From Gayadomonas joobiniege G7 (GTDB lineage Bacteria; Pseudomonadota; Gammaproteobacteria; Enterobacterales; Alteromonadaceae): a stretch of 64,000 bases of DNA. Of this stretch, positions 17,994 to 26,537 are shown piece after piece. The translations under genes were made by a program, and so were the position numbers. The notes under the pieces are model-generated. The model did not search any database. It was not told the DNA's origin and was given only the letters and a program-made list of their open reading frames with translations. The stretch lies in NCBI RefSeq assembly GCF_000300815.1, contig NZ_AMRX01000001.1, positions 310,001 through 374,000 of the forward strand, read 5' to 3'. Numbering within the stretch: the stretch's first letter is position 1; every line of letters begins with the position of its first letter.

Positions 17994-18986
17994 ATGCAAA
18001 ACCAACAGGATTTTAGTTTTTCAAACTTAACTCCAGATCTTATTTTAGACGCGATCGAGTCCCTTGGTATTTACCCAAGTTCAGGTTTGATCCCATTAAA
18101 CAGCTACGAAAATCGGGTTTATCAGTTCGTTGCCGATGACAATAAAAGATACGTGGTAAAATTTTATCGGCCACAGCGCTGGAGTAATGCACAAATATTA
18201 GAAGAGCATGAATTTGCGCTCCAGCTAGCTGAAAATGAAGTGCCGTTAGTTCCCCCAATAGTTTTTAATGGGCAAACGCTATTTGAACATCAAGGCTATC
18301 GTTTTACTTTGTTTCCGAGTGTTGGTGGACGTTCGTTTGAAAACGATAATTTAGATCAACTTGAATGGATGGGCCGCTTTATCGGCCGCCTGCACTTAAC
18401 GGCAAAAAAACAAAACTTTGTTGAACGACCCGCTATTGGACCAGCCACCTATTTAGATGCAGCGCGCGATGCCATAATACAAAGTGAGATGTTACCAGAT
18501 AACTTAACAACCGCCTTTTTTGCGATTTTAGATCCGCTCATTAAACAGACTAAAAGTGTATGGCATGCACAGAGTTTTAACAGTCAAAGATTGCACGGCG
18601 ACTGCCACGCTGGCAATATTCTATGGCGCGACGGCCCCTTTTTTGTTGATTTAGATGATGCCCGCAGCGGCCCAGCTATTCAGGATATCTGGATGATGTT
18701 ATCGGGCAGCCGGGATAATCAAATGTTACAACTAGATACTATGTTAGAAGGCTACCAAGAATTTAGTGAGCTTGACGCCAAGGAACTTAAATTAATAGAA
18801 CCTTTGCGAGCTATGCGAATGGTTCACTACATGGGATGGATTGCTAAACGCTGGCAAGATCCAGCGTTTCAGCATAGTTTTTCTTGGTTTGCTGAGCAAA
18901 AATACTGGGAAGGCCAAATTTTAGCCTTTAAAGAGCAGCTTGCACAGCTCGATGAGGAACCTTTACGCTTGATGTCTGGTCTATGA
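17994..18986 (+). CDS. srkA: Stress response kinase A (YihE/RdoA)
   Basis: SrkA is a eukaryote-like Ser/Thr kinase of the aminoglycoside-phosphotransferase fold. In enterics it counters stress-induced death and is induced by the Cpx envelope response. The 330-residue protein has NSYENRVYQF in the nucleotide loop, YVVKFYRP with the catalytic Lys, LHGDCHAGNILW as the Brenner catalytic loop, and FFVDLDDARSGPAIQDIWMM with the metal-binding Asp. It lies 49 bases upstream of dsbA. The same srkA-dsbA pair occurs in E. coli, which supports the call and a link to periplasmic folding. Confidence 0.95.
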   Translation: MQNQQDFSFSNLTPDLILDAIESLGIYPSSGLIPLNSYENRVYQFVADDNKRYVVKFYRPQRWSNAQILEEHEFALQLAENEVPLVPPIVFNGQTLFEHQGYRFTLFPSVGGRSFENDNLDQLEWMGRFIGRLHLTAKKQNFVERPAIGPATYLDAARDAIIQSEMLPDNLTTAFFAILDPLIKQTKSVWHAQSFNSQRLHGDCHAGNILWRDGPFFVDLDDARSGPAIQDIWMMLSGSRDNQMLQLDTMLEGYQEFSELDAKELKLIEPLRAMRMVHYMGWIAKRWQDPAFQHSFSWFAEQKYWEGQILAFKEQLAQLDEEPLRLMSGL

Positions 18987-19035
18987 TCAGGTAATTTTTT
19001 AACTAAAATATTAATTATCAACTGGATATATCCAT

Positions 19036-19653
19036 ATGAATAAACTTAAAAGCTTATTATGGGCCGTTATTCTAATGCCTTTAGCAGCCTGTGCCGATAA
19101 CTTTAAAGCCGGCGAACACTACGAAGTACTGAGTAAACCCGCCACCGCAAAACCCGAAGTAAAAGAGTTTTTCTCATTTTACTGTCCGCACTGTTTTTCG
19201 TTTGAGCCTATTATGGACGACATAAAAAAATCACTGCCGGCAGACGCTAAATTTGTCAAAAGCCATGTTGATTTTATGCCTCGTAACAACCGTGAAGTGG
19301 CCGAAGGCTTAGGCAAATCATTAGCCGCATTAGAACTGTTAAAAAAAGAAGAGGATGGTGTCGCTGTTTTATTTAAACATCTCCACGTTGACCGTAAATC
19401 TTTTAACAGCATGAATGATGTGCGCAGTGTATTGATTCAAAAAGCCGATATAGAACCATCAAAATATGATAATGCTTATAACAACTTTATGACTGCAGGC
19501 CGTGCAAAACAAATGAGCAACGAGCAAAAGTCGTATAAAATTACCAGCGTACCTACCTTAGTTATCAATGGTAAATTTAAAGTTAAAGCAGGTTCGGTAA
19601 AATCTGAAAAAGAATACGTAGAATTAGTTAACTACTTATTAAAGCAGAAGTAA
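19036..19653 (+). CDS. dsbA: Thiol:disulfide interchange protein DsbA
   Basis: DsbA introduces disulfide bonds into exported proteins in the periplasm and is reoxidised by DsbB. The 205-residue precursor has an N-terminal signal of 18-20 residues, the active site CPHC at 50-53, and the cis-Pro loop SVPTLVINGKF near the end. The signal ends in PLAAC-A-D, which reads as a possible lipobox (Leu16-Ala17-Ala18-Cys19) as well as an AxA signal peptidase I site (ACA). It could be a membrane-anchored lipoprotein form, which would be unusual. It follows srkA and ends at a bidirectional terminator. Confidence 0.95.
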   Translation: MNKLKSLLWAVILMPLAACADNFKAGEHYEVLSKPATAKPEVKEFFSFYCPHCFSFEPIMDDIKKSLPADAKFVKSHVDFMPRNNREVAEGLGKSLAALELLKKEEDGVAVLFKHLHVDRKSFNSMNDVRSVLIQKADIEPSKYDNAYNNFMTAGRAKQMSNEQKSYKITSVPTLVINGKFKVKAGSVKSEKEYVELVNYLLKQK

Positions 19654-19681
19654 TGATAAATTAGTTTTAATTGATTTTATT

Positions 19682-19724
19682 AAAAAGCCGCCAAAGGTCT
19701 TCCTTGACGGCTTTTTTATTTTTT
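19682..19724. terminator. Bidirectional terminator between dsbA and the glyQS-lipoprotein operon
   Basis: The outer stem AAAAAGCCG (19682-19690) pairs with CGGCTTTTT (19708-19716), with additional internal pairing CAA/GG and CCTTG. A T-rich tail follows on the plus strand, and A-runs before it give a T-tail on the minus strand. It serves dsbA (+) and the lipoprotein gene (-), which converge here. Confidence 0.8.
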
Positions 19725-19742
19725 ATGCTCAGTTTGAGTAAA

Positions 19743-20228
19743 TTAAAGCGTTGGCACTAAACTATCAAACAAACCAGGTTCTGCCGGTTCTATCCAAATT
19801 TCAGGGGTCTCTGGGTTGTCAAAGTCGATGAAAAAATCGTATTCACCCGTTTTTTTCGGTACAAAGATAAAAGGCTCAAACTTAGCTTTGCAATTGGCCG
19901 TTGACTTGCTGCCAATAGTAACCACTTGCTCGGCTTTTTCTAAATAGCCACAATTAGCGCCCAAGCTCCAATTTTCATCGGCAAATTTGAACTCGTATGG
20001 CTGCCCGTCGGCAATTAATTCAACTGTCGACTTATACGTATTACCTTCTACGTGTTTTACTTTGGCGTGTTCTTCGATATCCCACCAAGTGAAGTTACCT
20101 CGTAAGTACAAATAGTTTTCACGATCATCACTGGTACTGCTGTCGTTATTCACCTGTGGTGTCATACTACAGCCTGCTGCCACTATAGCGGCGAACAGAC
20201 AGCAGACCCCTTTGCTGACTGTTTTCAT
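19743..20228 (-). CDS. Lipoprotein with starch-binding/pullulanase-like domain
   Basis: A 161-residue predicted lipoprotein. The signal ends in AIVAAGC (lipobox A-A-G-C, Cys near residue 20), followed by a Ser/Asp-rich linker. The remainder resembles the small beta-sandwich found in secreted pullulanases and amylases: YLYLRGNFTWWD, YKSTVELIADGQPYEFKFADENW, then GEYDFFIDFDNPETPEIWI. Two cysteines (in ANCGYL and TANCKAKF) could form a disulfide. It starts 12 bases after glyS and is probably co-transcribed with it, an odd partner for a tRNA synthetase. The domain relationship is tentative, and no catalytic domain is present. Confidence 0.65.
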   Translation of the reverse strand: MKTVSKGVCCLFAAIVAAGCSMTPQVNNDSSTSDDRENYLYLRGNFTWWDIEEHAKVKHVEGNTYKSTVELIADGQPYEFKFADENWSLGANCGYLEKAEQVVTIGSKSTANCKAKFEPFIFVPKKTGEYDFFIDFDNPETPEIWIEPAEPGLFDSLVPTL

Positions 20229-20240
20229 AAGCTTTCCTTT

Positions 20241-22310
20241 TTAGTTTTGCAGTACCGAGATATCTGCAACTTTTAAGAACAGGTTACGCAGTTCAAACAA
20301 AATTAACAAGCGGTTTAAACGTACAGCTTCATCTTCAGCCATAACCATCACGTTATCAAAAAACGCATCCACAGCACCGCGCAACTCAGCCAATTGACTC
20401 AATGCCCGCTGATAATCATTTTGTGCAAATACAGGGGCTAACTCAGTTTGCAATTGAGAAACCTGAGCATACAAAGCTTTTTCTTCGTCTTGCTCTAATA
20501 ACTCAGAGTTTACACTAGCCGGTAATTGCGCTGGGTTTTTAGCTAAAATATTGCTTACCCGTTTGTTGGCGGCCGCTAATGCTTCAGCTGCATCTAGCTT
20601 TTTAAACTCAGACACGGCTTTGACACGCGCATCAAAGTCAACTGGTTCTGCTGGGCGCTGCTCTAACACTGCTTGAATAATCTCAACTGGATAACCTTGG
20701 TCTTGATACCAGCTTCTAAAACGGGCAAAAATAAAGTCAGTTATATCTTCTTTCGCAGATGCATTGTCGAGCTTATTGCCAAATTCAGCTAATGCTCTAT
20801 CAACCAATTGATTGATATCAAGTGGCAGTGCGTTTTCGACAATAATCCGCAGTGCACCTAAAGCCGCTCGGCGTAATGCAAAAGGATCTTTATCCCCTTT
20901 AGGCAATAAACCTATGCCAAAGATACCTGCGAGTGTATCAAACTTATCGGCTAATGCGACAGCACAGCTAACACCACTTTGCGGCAAAGTATCACCGGCA
21001 AATTTAGGTTTGTACTGCTCATTCATGGCCAACGCAACGGCTTCGGCTTCGCCGTCGTGGCGAGCATAATGCATGCCCATCACACCCTGCACTTCGGTAA
21101 ATTCCATTACCATTTCTGTCATTAAATCTGTTTTACACAACAGACCTGCCCGTTTTGCCTGATTGACATCAGCGCCAATTTGCTCAGCGATATAACCTGC
21201 TAATTGGCTAATACGTTCTGATTTTTCATATAACGTACCTAGCTTTTGTTGAAACAACACAGTTTTTAAGCTGTCTAAACGGCTTTCTAACGTCTTTTTA
21301 CGGTCAGTATTAAAAAAGAATTCAGCATCGGCTAAACGAGGACGAACAACTTTTTCATTCCCTTGAATCACCTGGCTTGGATCTCGGCTTTCAATATTAG
21401 AAATAAAAATAAACTTGTTCATTAACGCGCCATTTTTATCTAATACCGGAAAATATTTTTGATCGCCTTTCATGGTGTAGATCAGAGCTTCATCTGGTAC
21501 CGCCAAAAACTTTTCTTCAAATGAAGCAACTAAAACCACAGGCCATTCAACCAAACCTGTAACTTCTTCTAAAAGATCTTCATCAACATCAGCTACCCCG
21601 CCTAGCTCAGCTGCTTTGGCTTCTACCTGTGCTTTAATTTGCTGTTTTCGCTCATTAAAGTCAGCAACGACATAAGCTTCTTTTAATATATTAACGTATT
21701 CATCTGCATGCTGAATAGTGACTAAACCATTGGCATGAAATCTATGACCTAATAATTGATTGCTCGTTTCAACGCCTAATAAGTTCGCTTTGATCGCTTG
21801 CTCGCCATAAAAAATAGTGGCTGTATGCACAGGACGGATAAACTGAACGTCGCTGCTTCCCCACCGCATAGGTTTAGGTATAGGCAACTTAGCTAACGCT
21901 TGTGCAGCTATCTCTGGGATCAAATCGGCCACTGGCTGACCGCTAACTTGGGCTTTGTATAATAACCAAGCCCCTTTTTCTGTTTCGAGTGTTTCGGCTT
22001 GTGAAAGTTCAATACCATTGCCCCGCGCCCAACCGAGCGCTGCTTTGGTTGGATTACCGTCTTTATCATACGCGGCGGCAATTGCAGGGCCACGTTTTTC
22101 AACAACTTTATCTTCTTGTTTATCGGCCAGGGCAATCACTTTCACGGCTAATCGACGTGGGCTAGCCAACCATTGAACACTGTCATAAGCCAGCTCGGCA
22201 CTGTTTAAACCAGCGGTAATATTTTGAGCAAAAGCTTCGGCCAGTTTACGCAAGGCTTTTGGTGGTAGCTCTTCGGTGCCTATTTCGATTAATAAATTTT
22301 CTTGTGTCAT
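20241..22310 (-). CDS. glyS: Glycine-tRNA ligase beta subunit
   Basis: GlyS is the large subunit of the heterotetrameric bacterial glycyl-tRNA synthetase, which charges tRNA-Gly. The 689-residue protein has the typical N-terminal [18 protein letters not shown], the central [32 protein letters not shown], and [15 protein letters not shown] followed by [12 protein letters not shown] (HD-like and tRNA-binding regions). The C-terminal anticodon-binding part ends in [18 protein letters not shown]. It lies 10 bases downstream of glyQ, the standard alpha-beta order. Confidence 0.98.
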   Translation of the reverse strand: MTQENLLIEIGTEELPPKALRKLAEAFAQNITAGLNSAELAYDSVQWLASPRRLAVKVIALADKQEDKVVEKRGPAIAAAYDKDGNPTKAALGWARGNGIELSQAETLETEKGAWLLYKAQVSGQPVADLIPEIAAQALAKLPIPKPMRWGSSDVQFIRPVHTATIFYGEQAIKANLLGVETSNQLLGHRFHANGLVTIQHADEYVNILKEAYVVADFNERKQQIKAQVEAKAAELGGVADVDEDLLEEVTGLVEWPVVLVASFEEKFLAVPDEALIYTMKGDQKYFPVLDKNGALMNKFIFISNIESRDPSQVIQGNEKVVRPRLADAEFFFNTDRKKTLESRLDSLKTVLFQQKLGTLYEKSERISQLAGYIAEQIGADVNQAKRAGLLCKTDLMTEMVMEFTEVQGVMGMHYARHDGEAEAVALAMNEQYKPKFAGDTLPQSGVSCAVALADKFDTLAGIFGIGLLPKGDKDPFALRRAALGALRIIVENALPLDINQLVDRALAEFGNKLDNASAKEDITDFIFARFRSWYQDQGYPVEIIQAVLEQRPAEPVDFDARVKAVSEFKKLDAAEALAAANKRVSNILAKNPAQLPASVNSELLEQDEEKALYAQVSQLQTELAPVFAQNDYQRALSQLAELRGAVDAFFDNVMVMAEDEAVRLNRLLILFELRNLFLKVADISVLQN

Positions 22311-22320
22311 CGGCTTAATC

Positions 22321-23232
22321 CTAAGAATCTTTTTGTTGTTTTAGCAAGGGGAAGCCGAGTGCTTCGCGCGCAGCATAGTAGGCTTCAGCACAGGCTTTGG
22401 CCAGTGTCCGTACCCGTAAAATATAACGCTGTCGTTCGGTCACTGAAATAGCGTGCCGAGCATCTAACAGGTTAAACGCATGGGATGCTTTCATCACTTG
22501 CTCATAAGCAGGTAAAGGCAAACCTGCTTCAATTAACTTAGCACTTTCTTTTTCGCACTGGTCAAATTGGGCAAATAAGGCATCAACATCTGCATATTCA
22601 AAGTTATAGGTAGACTGCTCAACTTCGTTTTGATGAAACACATCACCATATGTCACTTTACCCATAGGGCCGTCTGACCAGACTAAATCGTAAATGCTAT
22701 CGACACCTTGAATATACATAGCTAAACGTTCGATACCATAAGTAATTTCACCGGATACAGGTCGACACTCTAAACCGCCAACTTGCTGAAAATAGGTAAA
22801 TTGGGTGACTTCCATGCCATTTAACCAAACTTCCCAACCAAGCCCCCAAGCACCTAGTGTGGGCGATTCCCAATTATCTTCAACAAAGCGCACATCGTGA
22901 GTTTTAGTATCAAAACCAAGCATTTCTAATGAACCTAAATAAAGTTCCTGAATATTGTCTGGTGAAGGTTTTAAAATAACTTGAAACTGATAGTAGTGCT
23001 GTAAGCGGTTTGGGTTTTCGCCATAGCGCCCGTCGGTCGGCCGACGGCAGGGCTGTACATAAGCACAATGATGGGGTTCAGGACCTAGGGAGCGCAAAAA
23101 GGTCATTGGGTGGAAAGTACCCGCACCTACTTCCATATCTAATGGTTGAACAATCACACAGCCTTGCTGCGCCCAGTAATCCTGCAGAGCTAAAATCATG
23201 CCCTGAAATGTCTTGATGTCGTACTTAGCCAT
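22321..23232 (-). CDS. glyQ: Glycine-tRNA ligase alpha subunit
   Basis: GlyQ carries the class II catalytic core of heterotetrameric glycyl-tRNA synthetase. The 303 residues equal the family norm. Conserved stretches are [57 protein letters not shown], and [10 protein letters not shown]-type motif 3 ([12 protein letters not shown]). The ATG lies inside one arm of a 13-base inverted repeat (23227-23239 with 23289-23301), so the leader mRNA could mask the start codon. A -10 TATAAT lies at 23304-23309 on the minus strand, giving a leader of about 65 bases. Confidence 0.98.
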   Translation of the reverse strand: MAKYDIKTFQGMILALQDYWAQQGCVIVQPLDMEVGAGTFHPMTFLRSLGPEPHHCAYVQPCRRPTDGRYGENPNRLQHYYQFQVILKPSPDNIQELYLGSLEMLGFDTKTHDVRFVEDNWESPTLGAWGLGWEVWLNGMEVTQFTYFQQVGGLECRPVSGEITYGIERLAMYIQGVDSIYDLVWSDGPMGKVTYGDVFHQNEVEQSTYNFEYADVDALFAQFDQCEKESAKLIEAGLPLPAYEQVMKASHAFNLLDARHAISVTERQRYILRVRTLAKACAEAYYAAREALGFPLLKQQKDS

Positions 23233-23301
23233 TTGGGATTGAGTACCTTATTGATTTAATTTGCTTTAAACAGGGATTGGCAGAGACCATCCCAAATGGC
23301 T
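23227..23301 (-). promoter_or_regulatory. Inverted repeat in the glyQ leader covering the start codon
   Basis: AGCCATTTGGGAT at 23227-23239 and its exact reverse complement at 23289-23301 are 49 bases apart. In the glyQ mRNA the downstream arm contains the ATG and second codon, and the upstream arm lies at or near the predicted 5' end (-10 TATAAT at 23304-23309). Pairing of the two would hide the start codon, a plausible translational switch. This is seen in sequence only. Confidence 0.5.
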
Positions 23302-23335
23302 CGATTATAACTGACTGAGGGCACTGCAACCAGTG

Positions 23336-23578
23336 TTAAAACGCCTTAAGGCCTAACCCTATTAAGGTTTTTAATAAAAAAGGTCGGCTGGCAACCAGTC
23401 CTGTCACACCGCCTGCGGTAAAACTTAGCGCATGTCCTTGTGGGGTATTTAAATCTTTTTTAAGTCGTTCTTTTAATAAGGTTTGATATTGCTGTTGGCG
23501 TGTTTCATCAACGGCCAAACGGATTTTTAACTGTTTTAGTTGTTTTTTCTCTTTATATAAAAACCATGAAATCAACAT
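23336..23578 (-). CDS. Small membrane-associated protein downstream of YqjE-like gene
   Basis: An 80-residue hypothetical protein. It is highly basic and helical in its first half (KEKKQLKQLKIRL, RQQQYQTLLKERLKKDL), with a Gly-rich hydrophobic segment near the end (FTAGGVTGLVAS, LIGLGLKAF). A strong GGAGAAGG ribosome binding site precedes the ATG. It is last in a three-gene minus-strand operon with a phage-holin-like (YqjE-like) and a DUF883 (YqjD-like) gene. It therefore occupies the place of YqjK in E. coli. Similarity to YqjK itself is weak, and the function is unknown. Confidence 0.65.
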   Translation of the reverse strand: MLISWFLYKEKKQLKQLKIRLAVDETRQQQYQTLLKERLKKDLNTPQGHALSFTAGGVTGLVASRPFLLKTLIGLGLKAF

Positions 23579-23604
23579 CTTCCTTCTCCTGAATGATTAA
23601 ACAC

Positions 23605-24003
23605 TTATCGTGAAATAAAGCAGTCTAAGGTTTCTTTAAACCCTATTTCTTTGATCAGTTTGAGAATGGCACGCGCCGAAACAAATAACATCAGCAGGTT
23701 TAAACCAATAAATATGACAATCGATAGCCAAAGCGGAGCAGCTAACTGGTGAAGTCCCCATACAATTGCAGACATGATTCCCAACCAAGATAAGGTTGCA
23801 AAAACAATTACCATGACTGAAAGTATTAACACAGCCCATAAACTTTTTATATTTAAGTTGAGTTCTGTGTGAAATATAGCACCAACATCGCGAGCCTGGT
23901 CGCGAAAAGACTCCCTAATTTTAAGTATTAGGGTACGGCAGGCTTCAAACGAGGAATTATCCTCGCCTGAAGCAGGCTGTGCGGCTTTGTTGCTCGCATC
24001 CAT
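23605..24003 (-). CDS. Phage holin family/YqjE-like membrane protein
   Basis: A 132-residue protein with an N-terminal cytoplasmic region and two hydrophobic segments (about 55-78 and 85-112), ending in a basic helix. This fits the holin superfamily III/YqjE-type proteins found beside YqjD-type proteins. In E. coli the yqjCDEK genes are stress-induced and YqjD binds ribosomes at the membrane. An AGAGGT ribosome binding site precedes the ATG. It is 12 bases after the DUF883 gene. It is not a phage gene despite the family name. Confidence 0.75.
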   Translation of the reverse strand: MDASNKAAQPASGEDNSSFEACRTLILKIRESFRDQARDVGAIFHTELNLNIKSLWAVLILSVMVIVFATLSWLGIMSAIVWGLHQLAAPLWLSIVIFIGLNLLMLFVSARAILKLIKEIGFKETLDCFISR

Positions 24004-24015
24004 GTCGCTTACCTC

Positions 24016-24333
24016 TTACCGCTTGGACAGTAAAGAAGTTAACAAAGCACCGGCAGCAAATGCAATGCCCACGGTTGCTAACGGATTTTCTTTTGCCAAT
24101 GTACGGGCTGAATCCACTGACTGATTGATTTGTTTTTGCAATTGCTCTTGCTTTTCATGTAACGCTTCGCTTGCATGAGCGGCCTTGCTTCGCAGCTTGC
24201 TTTCGGCTGGAGAGGCTTTCTGATTTAACTTTTCAACTGCTTCGTGTGCGGCCTTGGTAGCGGCTTCAGTAATTGATTTTTGAATATCAATATCCTGTGC
24301 ACGTGAATTACTGGTTTGAGTTGAATTAGCCAT
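24016..24333 (-). CDS. DUF883 family (YqjD/ElaB-like) protein
   Basis: A 105-residue protein with a long Ala/Lys/Glu/Gln-rich amphipathic helix (15-75) and a C-terminal membrane anchor. The anchor region, AKENPLATVGIAFAAGALLTSLLSKR, is of the form typical for YqjD/ElaB. In E. coli such proteins tether inactive ribosomes to the inner membrane in stationary phase under sigma-S control. It is first of the three-gene minus-strand operon. GGAGGA lies just before the ATG. Confidence 0.8.
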   Translation of the reverse strand: MANSTQTSNSRAQDIDIQKSITEAATKAAHEAVEKLNQKASPAESKLRSKAAHASEALHEKQEQLQKQINQSVDSARTLAKENPLATVGIAFAAGALLTSLLSKR

Positions 24334-24756
24334 TATATCCTCCTAAAAACTTAGTTGCGGCTAAGCACCCTTTGCTTGCCGTCACTTTAGTTAGAGCAGA
24401 AAGCATGCCAACTCAAAACAAAAACATAAACCATTGATTTAAAATAAAAATAAATCCATTCCCTATATTTAACGGCACCCTGACGATTTTGTAAAAGTAA
24501 TTATTACAGTACCAAATATAAAACACAGGTAAAATTTACAGGTTAAATATTGAGCTTTAAAAAAAATGTGCTACTCAGCTTCACCTCGAATACAAAGGGT
24601 TAATCCAGTGAACAACAATAAACTGTGACTCAGTGCACATGTTTTTCGTTTTACAAAAAATAGACGGAATAAAAAGCCAAGCTACTTCGTTGAATAAGTG
24701 ACTTTGATGGCAAAACGCCATTATTAAAAAAAATCACAGTAAGCAGGAGAAAGCAG
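24334..24756. other. 423-base intergenic region with divergent promoters
   Basis: AT-rich region between the DUF883 operon (-) and the low-complexity secreted protein (+). It contains the ECF-type promoter at 24666-24693 and a small hairpin (TGGCAAAACGCCA with a following AT-run) near 24708-24722. No open frame with a convincing ribosome binding site and no RNA gene was recognised in the remainder. Confidence 0.6.
24666..24693 (+). promoter_or_regulatory. ECF-type promoter of the low-complexity secreted protein gene
   Basis: GGAAT (24666-24670), 17 bases, CGTTGA (24688-24693). It matches the promoters of the sigma gene (27924-27950) and the subtilisin gene (27871-27898) in both elements and spacing. 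The predicted start is about 57 bases before the ATG. Control by the sigma factor at 27983 is inferred. Confidence 0.55.
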
Positions 24757-25524
24757 ATGAAAACGTTAAACAAAACCTTAATCGCAAGCACCATGATTTT
24801 TACCAGTAGTTTTGCAGCTCAAACCTTCGCCGCTAACATTTCGGCTAGTGTAAACACTAACCAGCGCACTGAAGCTCAAACTGAAACAAGTCAAAATGGT
24901 GCTGTAAACACCTATGGCCAATCATCAACAGACAGCAGTATTATGGCCAATGCGACTCAAAATCAATCCAATGCTGGTGTCCAAAACCAGAATGCTCAAT
25001 CGACCAACACATCGGCTGAAGCATTAAATAGCATAAACGTGCAATCCAATCATCAACACACAGGCAGCGAGCAAAATACAGCTGAGCAGAATAATCAATT
25101 GCAAAACACGGCTAATACTCAAAGCCAAACTACGCAAACAAGCGGCCGGGCGCTTACAAGCAATTTATCACAAAGTGTGTCTGCAAATATTAACCAATCT
25201 GCCGACACAGCCACTGAACTTGGCAGTCAAATCAGCGGTCAAGTTGAATCATCAGTGAATGCAACGTTAAATACCGCACAAGATATTGAATCTAACGTCA
25301 GCTCTGTGGTTGACAGTGGTATCTCATCATCGCTTGAGACCAGCAATACCATTAGTGGCAATGTTGAAAGCTCAGTGACAGATACATTAGAAGCGGCTAC
25401 TCAAGCGAGTACTGAAAACAGTGTGCAGGGCGAACTGGATGCCACTTTAAACGAACAAGTTGAAGGCGCAGTCGAAAGCAACGCTGAAAATGCAATGAAT
25501 GTATCAAACTCAATAGGTTTATAA
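24757..25524 (+). CDS. Secreted Asn/Gln/Ser/Thr-rich low-complexity protein
   Basis: The 255-residue precursor has a clear signal peptide (1-25, cut after TFA). The mature part contains no Cys, Trp, Pro, Phe or Lys and is dominated by Asn, Gln, Ser, Thr, Ala and acidic residues. The first half is Asn/Gln-rich. The second half is amphipathic with a repeated unit (ISGQVESSVNATLNTAQ and ISGNVESSVTDTLEAATQ, about 40 residues apart). No family is recognised. The composition suits a disordered surface or matrix protein, possibly amyloid-forming, but curlin repeats are absent. CAGGAG precedes the ATG. It precedes an outer-membrane barrel gene and has its own ECF-type promoter. Confidence 0.8.
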   Translation: MKTLNKTLIASTMIFTSSFAAQTFAANISASVNTNQRTEAQTETSQNGAVNTYGQSSTDSSIMANATQNQSNAGVQNQNAQSTNTSAEALNSINVQSNHQHTGSEQNTAEQNNQLQNTANTQSQTTQTSGRALTSNLSQSVSANINQSADTATELGSQISGQVESSVNATLNTAQDIESNVSSVVDSGISSSLETSNTISGNVESSVTDTLEAATQASTENSVQGELDATLNEQVEGAVESNAENAMNVSNSIGL

Positions 25525-25549
25525 TAACAAGCTGATGCATCAATAGCCT

Positions 25550-25571
25550 GGGGGCCTTGCCCCCGCTTTTT
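25550..25571 (+). terminator. Rho-independent terminator after the low-complexity protein gene
   Basis: GGGGGC (25550-25555), a three-base loop and GCCCCC (25559-25564) are followed by GC and a run of five T. It lies 25 bases after the stop codon and separates this gene from the outer-membrane protein gene, although read-through is possible because no other strong promoter is obvious between them. Confidence 0.8.
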
Positions 25572-25625
25572 ATCACTCAATATAAATTTAATCATGGCCA
25601 AGCCCTATATGTTGGGAGTATCAAG

Positions 25626-26537
25626 ATGAACCCGTATAACTATTCTAAAATTTCATTATCAGCCCTAGCTTTAACGATCACTTGCCCTGTTTTGGCAGAG
25701 TTTTCGTCTGAGTTTAATAGTCAAGTGGGTGTGATCCACGATAGCCAGCTAACGATTGCTGAGCTTGATGGTACAAGCGAAAACCAAAGTGATACCGCGC
25801 GTCAACTGAAGGCTTCAGCTAAATTAAACTGGCAAAACGAACAACAAACAGTTCAAGCCAGCTATAGTTTTAACCAAAAAGACTATCAAAGCGCCAATGA
25901 CTACGATACCCAGTACCATTTAATAGGTGCCACCTATAGCCACAAACTTGCTGGTGTAAAATTAGCGGCGCGTTATAACTTTGCCGATATAAAACTGGCT
26001 GGAGATGATTTTTTAGACTTGAATATGCTGACGTTAGATGCTGGCTATCTATTTAACGAGCACTTTTATTTGCGCTTAGCCCATACGTTTCGCGATAAAA
26101 CGTTTGCTGAACCTTATGACAATCGTGATGCCTCTGCGAATATAAGCGCCGTTGACAGTTATTATTTTTTTAATAACAAACAATTTATTAATTTGAACTT
26201 AAGTTATGAAACTGAAGAAGCCGATGATCCCTTTTTTAATTTTGACCAACAGCAGTTAAAAGCAACTTTTAGTCAAGCTTATCAACTCTTTAAACAGCCA
26301 GGAAAAGCTCAGCTGGTTTTCCAATATCAGCAAAAAGACTATCAAAACTGGCTTATAGCGGATTCACAGCAACATAGAGATGATAATAGCCAAAGCATAA
26401 AGCTCATACTTGAGCAATCTGTCAGTCAATGGTTGAGCCTGAATACAGGTTTTGAGTATGCTGATAAAAGTTCTAATTTAGCAGCGGCCGATTATAGTGA
26501 GCGCCTGCTTGATATGAGTTTAACGGTGAGCTTTTAA
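25626..26537 (+). CDS. Putative outer-membrane beta-barrel protein
   Basis: A 303-residue precursor with a signal peptide ending near CPVLA. The mature part has alternating hydrophobic/polar strands rich in Tyr, Phe, Asp and Gln (for example VQASYSFNQKDYQ, VKLAARYNFADIKL, FINLNLSYETEE) and ends in SLTVSF, the C-terminal Phe of barrel proteins recognised by the BAM machinery. No specific family was recognised. The start is the ATG with GGGAG 8 bases upstream; an upstream in-frame start would lie within the terminator and is rejected. Its 3' end overlaps the convergent subtilisin gene by 18 bases. It may export or anchor the low-complexity protein, which is inference from position. Confidence 0.75.
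   Translation: MNPYNYSKISLSALALTITCPVLAEFSSEFNSQVGVIHDSQLTIAELDGTSENQSDTARQLKASAKLNWQNEQQTVQASYSFNQKDYQSANDYDTQYHLIGATYSHKLAGVKLAARYNFADIKLAGDDFLDLNMLTLDAGYLFNEHFYLRLAHTFRDKTFAEPYDNRDASANISAVDSYYFFNNKQFINLNLSYETEEADDPFFNFDQQQLKATFSQAYQLFKQPGKAQLVFQYQQKDYQNWLIADSQQHRDDNSQSIKLILEQSVSQWLSLNTGFEYADKSSNLAAADYSERLLDMSLTVSF

Noticed and set aside
23605-24003. Holin-family protein as a sign of a prophage
   Set aside because: It is a YqjE-type stress protein beside YqjD-like and small basic genes; no phage structural, lysis or integrase genes are present.
24708-24722. Hairpin TGGCAAAACGCCA before the low-complexity protein gene as a terminator or small RNA
   Set aside because: The stem is short (four to five pairs) and lies downstream of the ECF-type promoter, where a terminator would prevent expression; no further support.
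24757-25524. Curlin or adhesin repeat protein
   Set aside because: The Ser-x5-Gln-x-Gly-x-Gly-Asn-x-Ala-x3-Gln curlin pattern is absent and no other amyloid-secretion genes (csgEFG-like) are adjacent.
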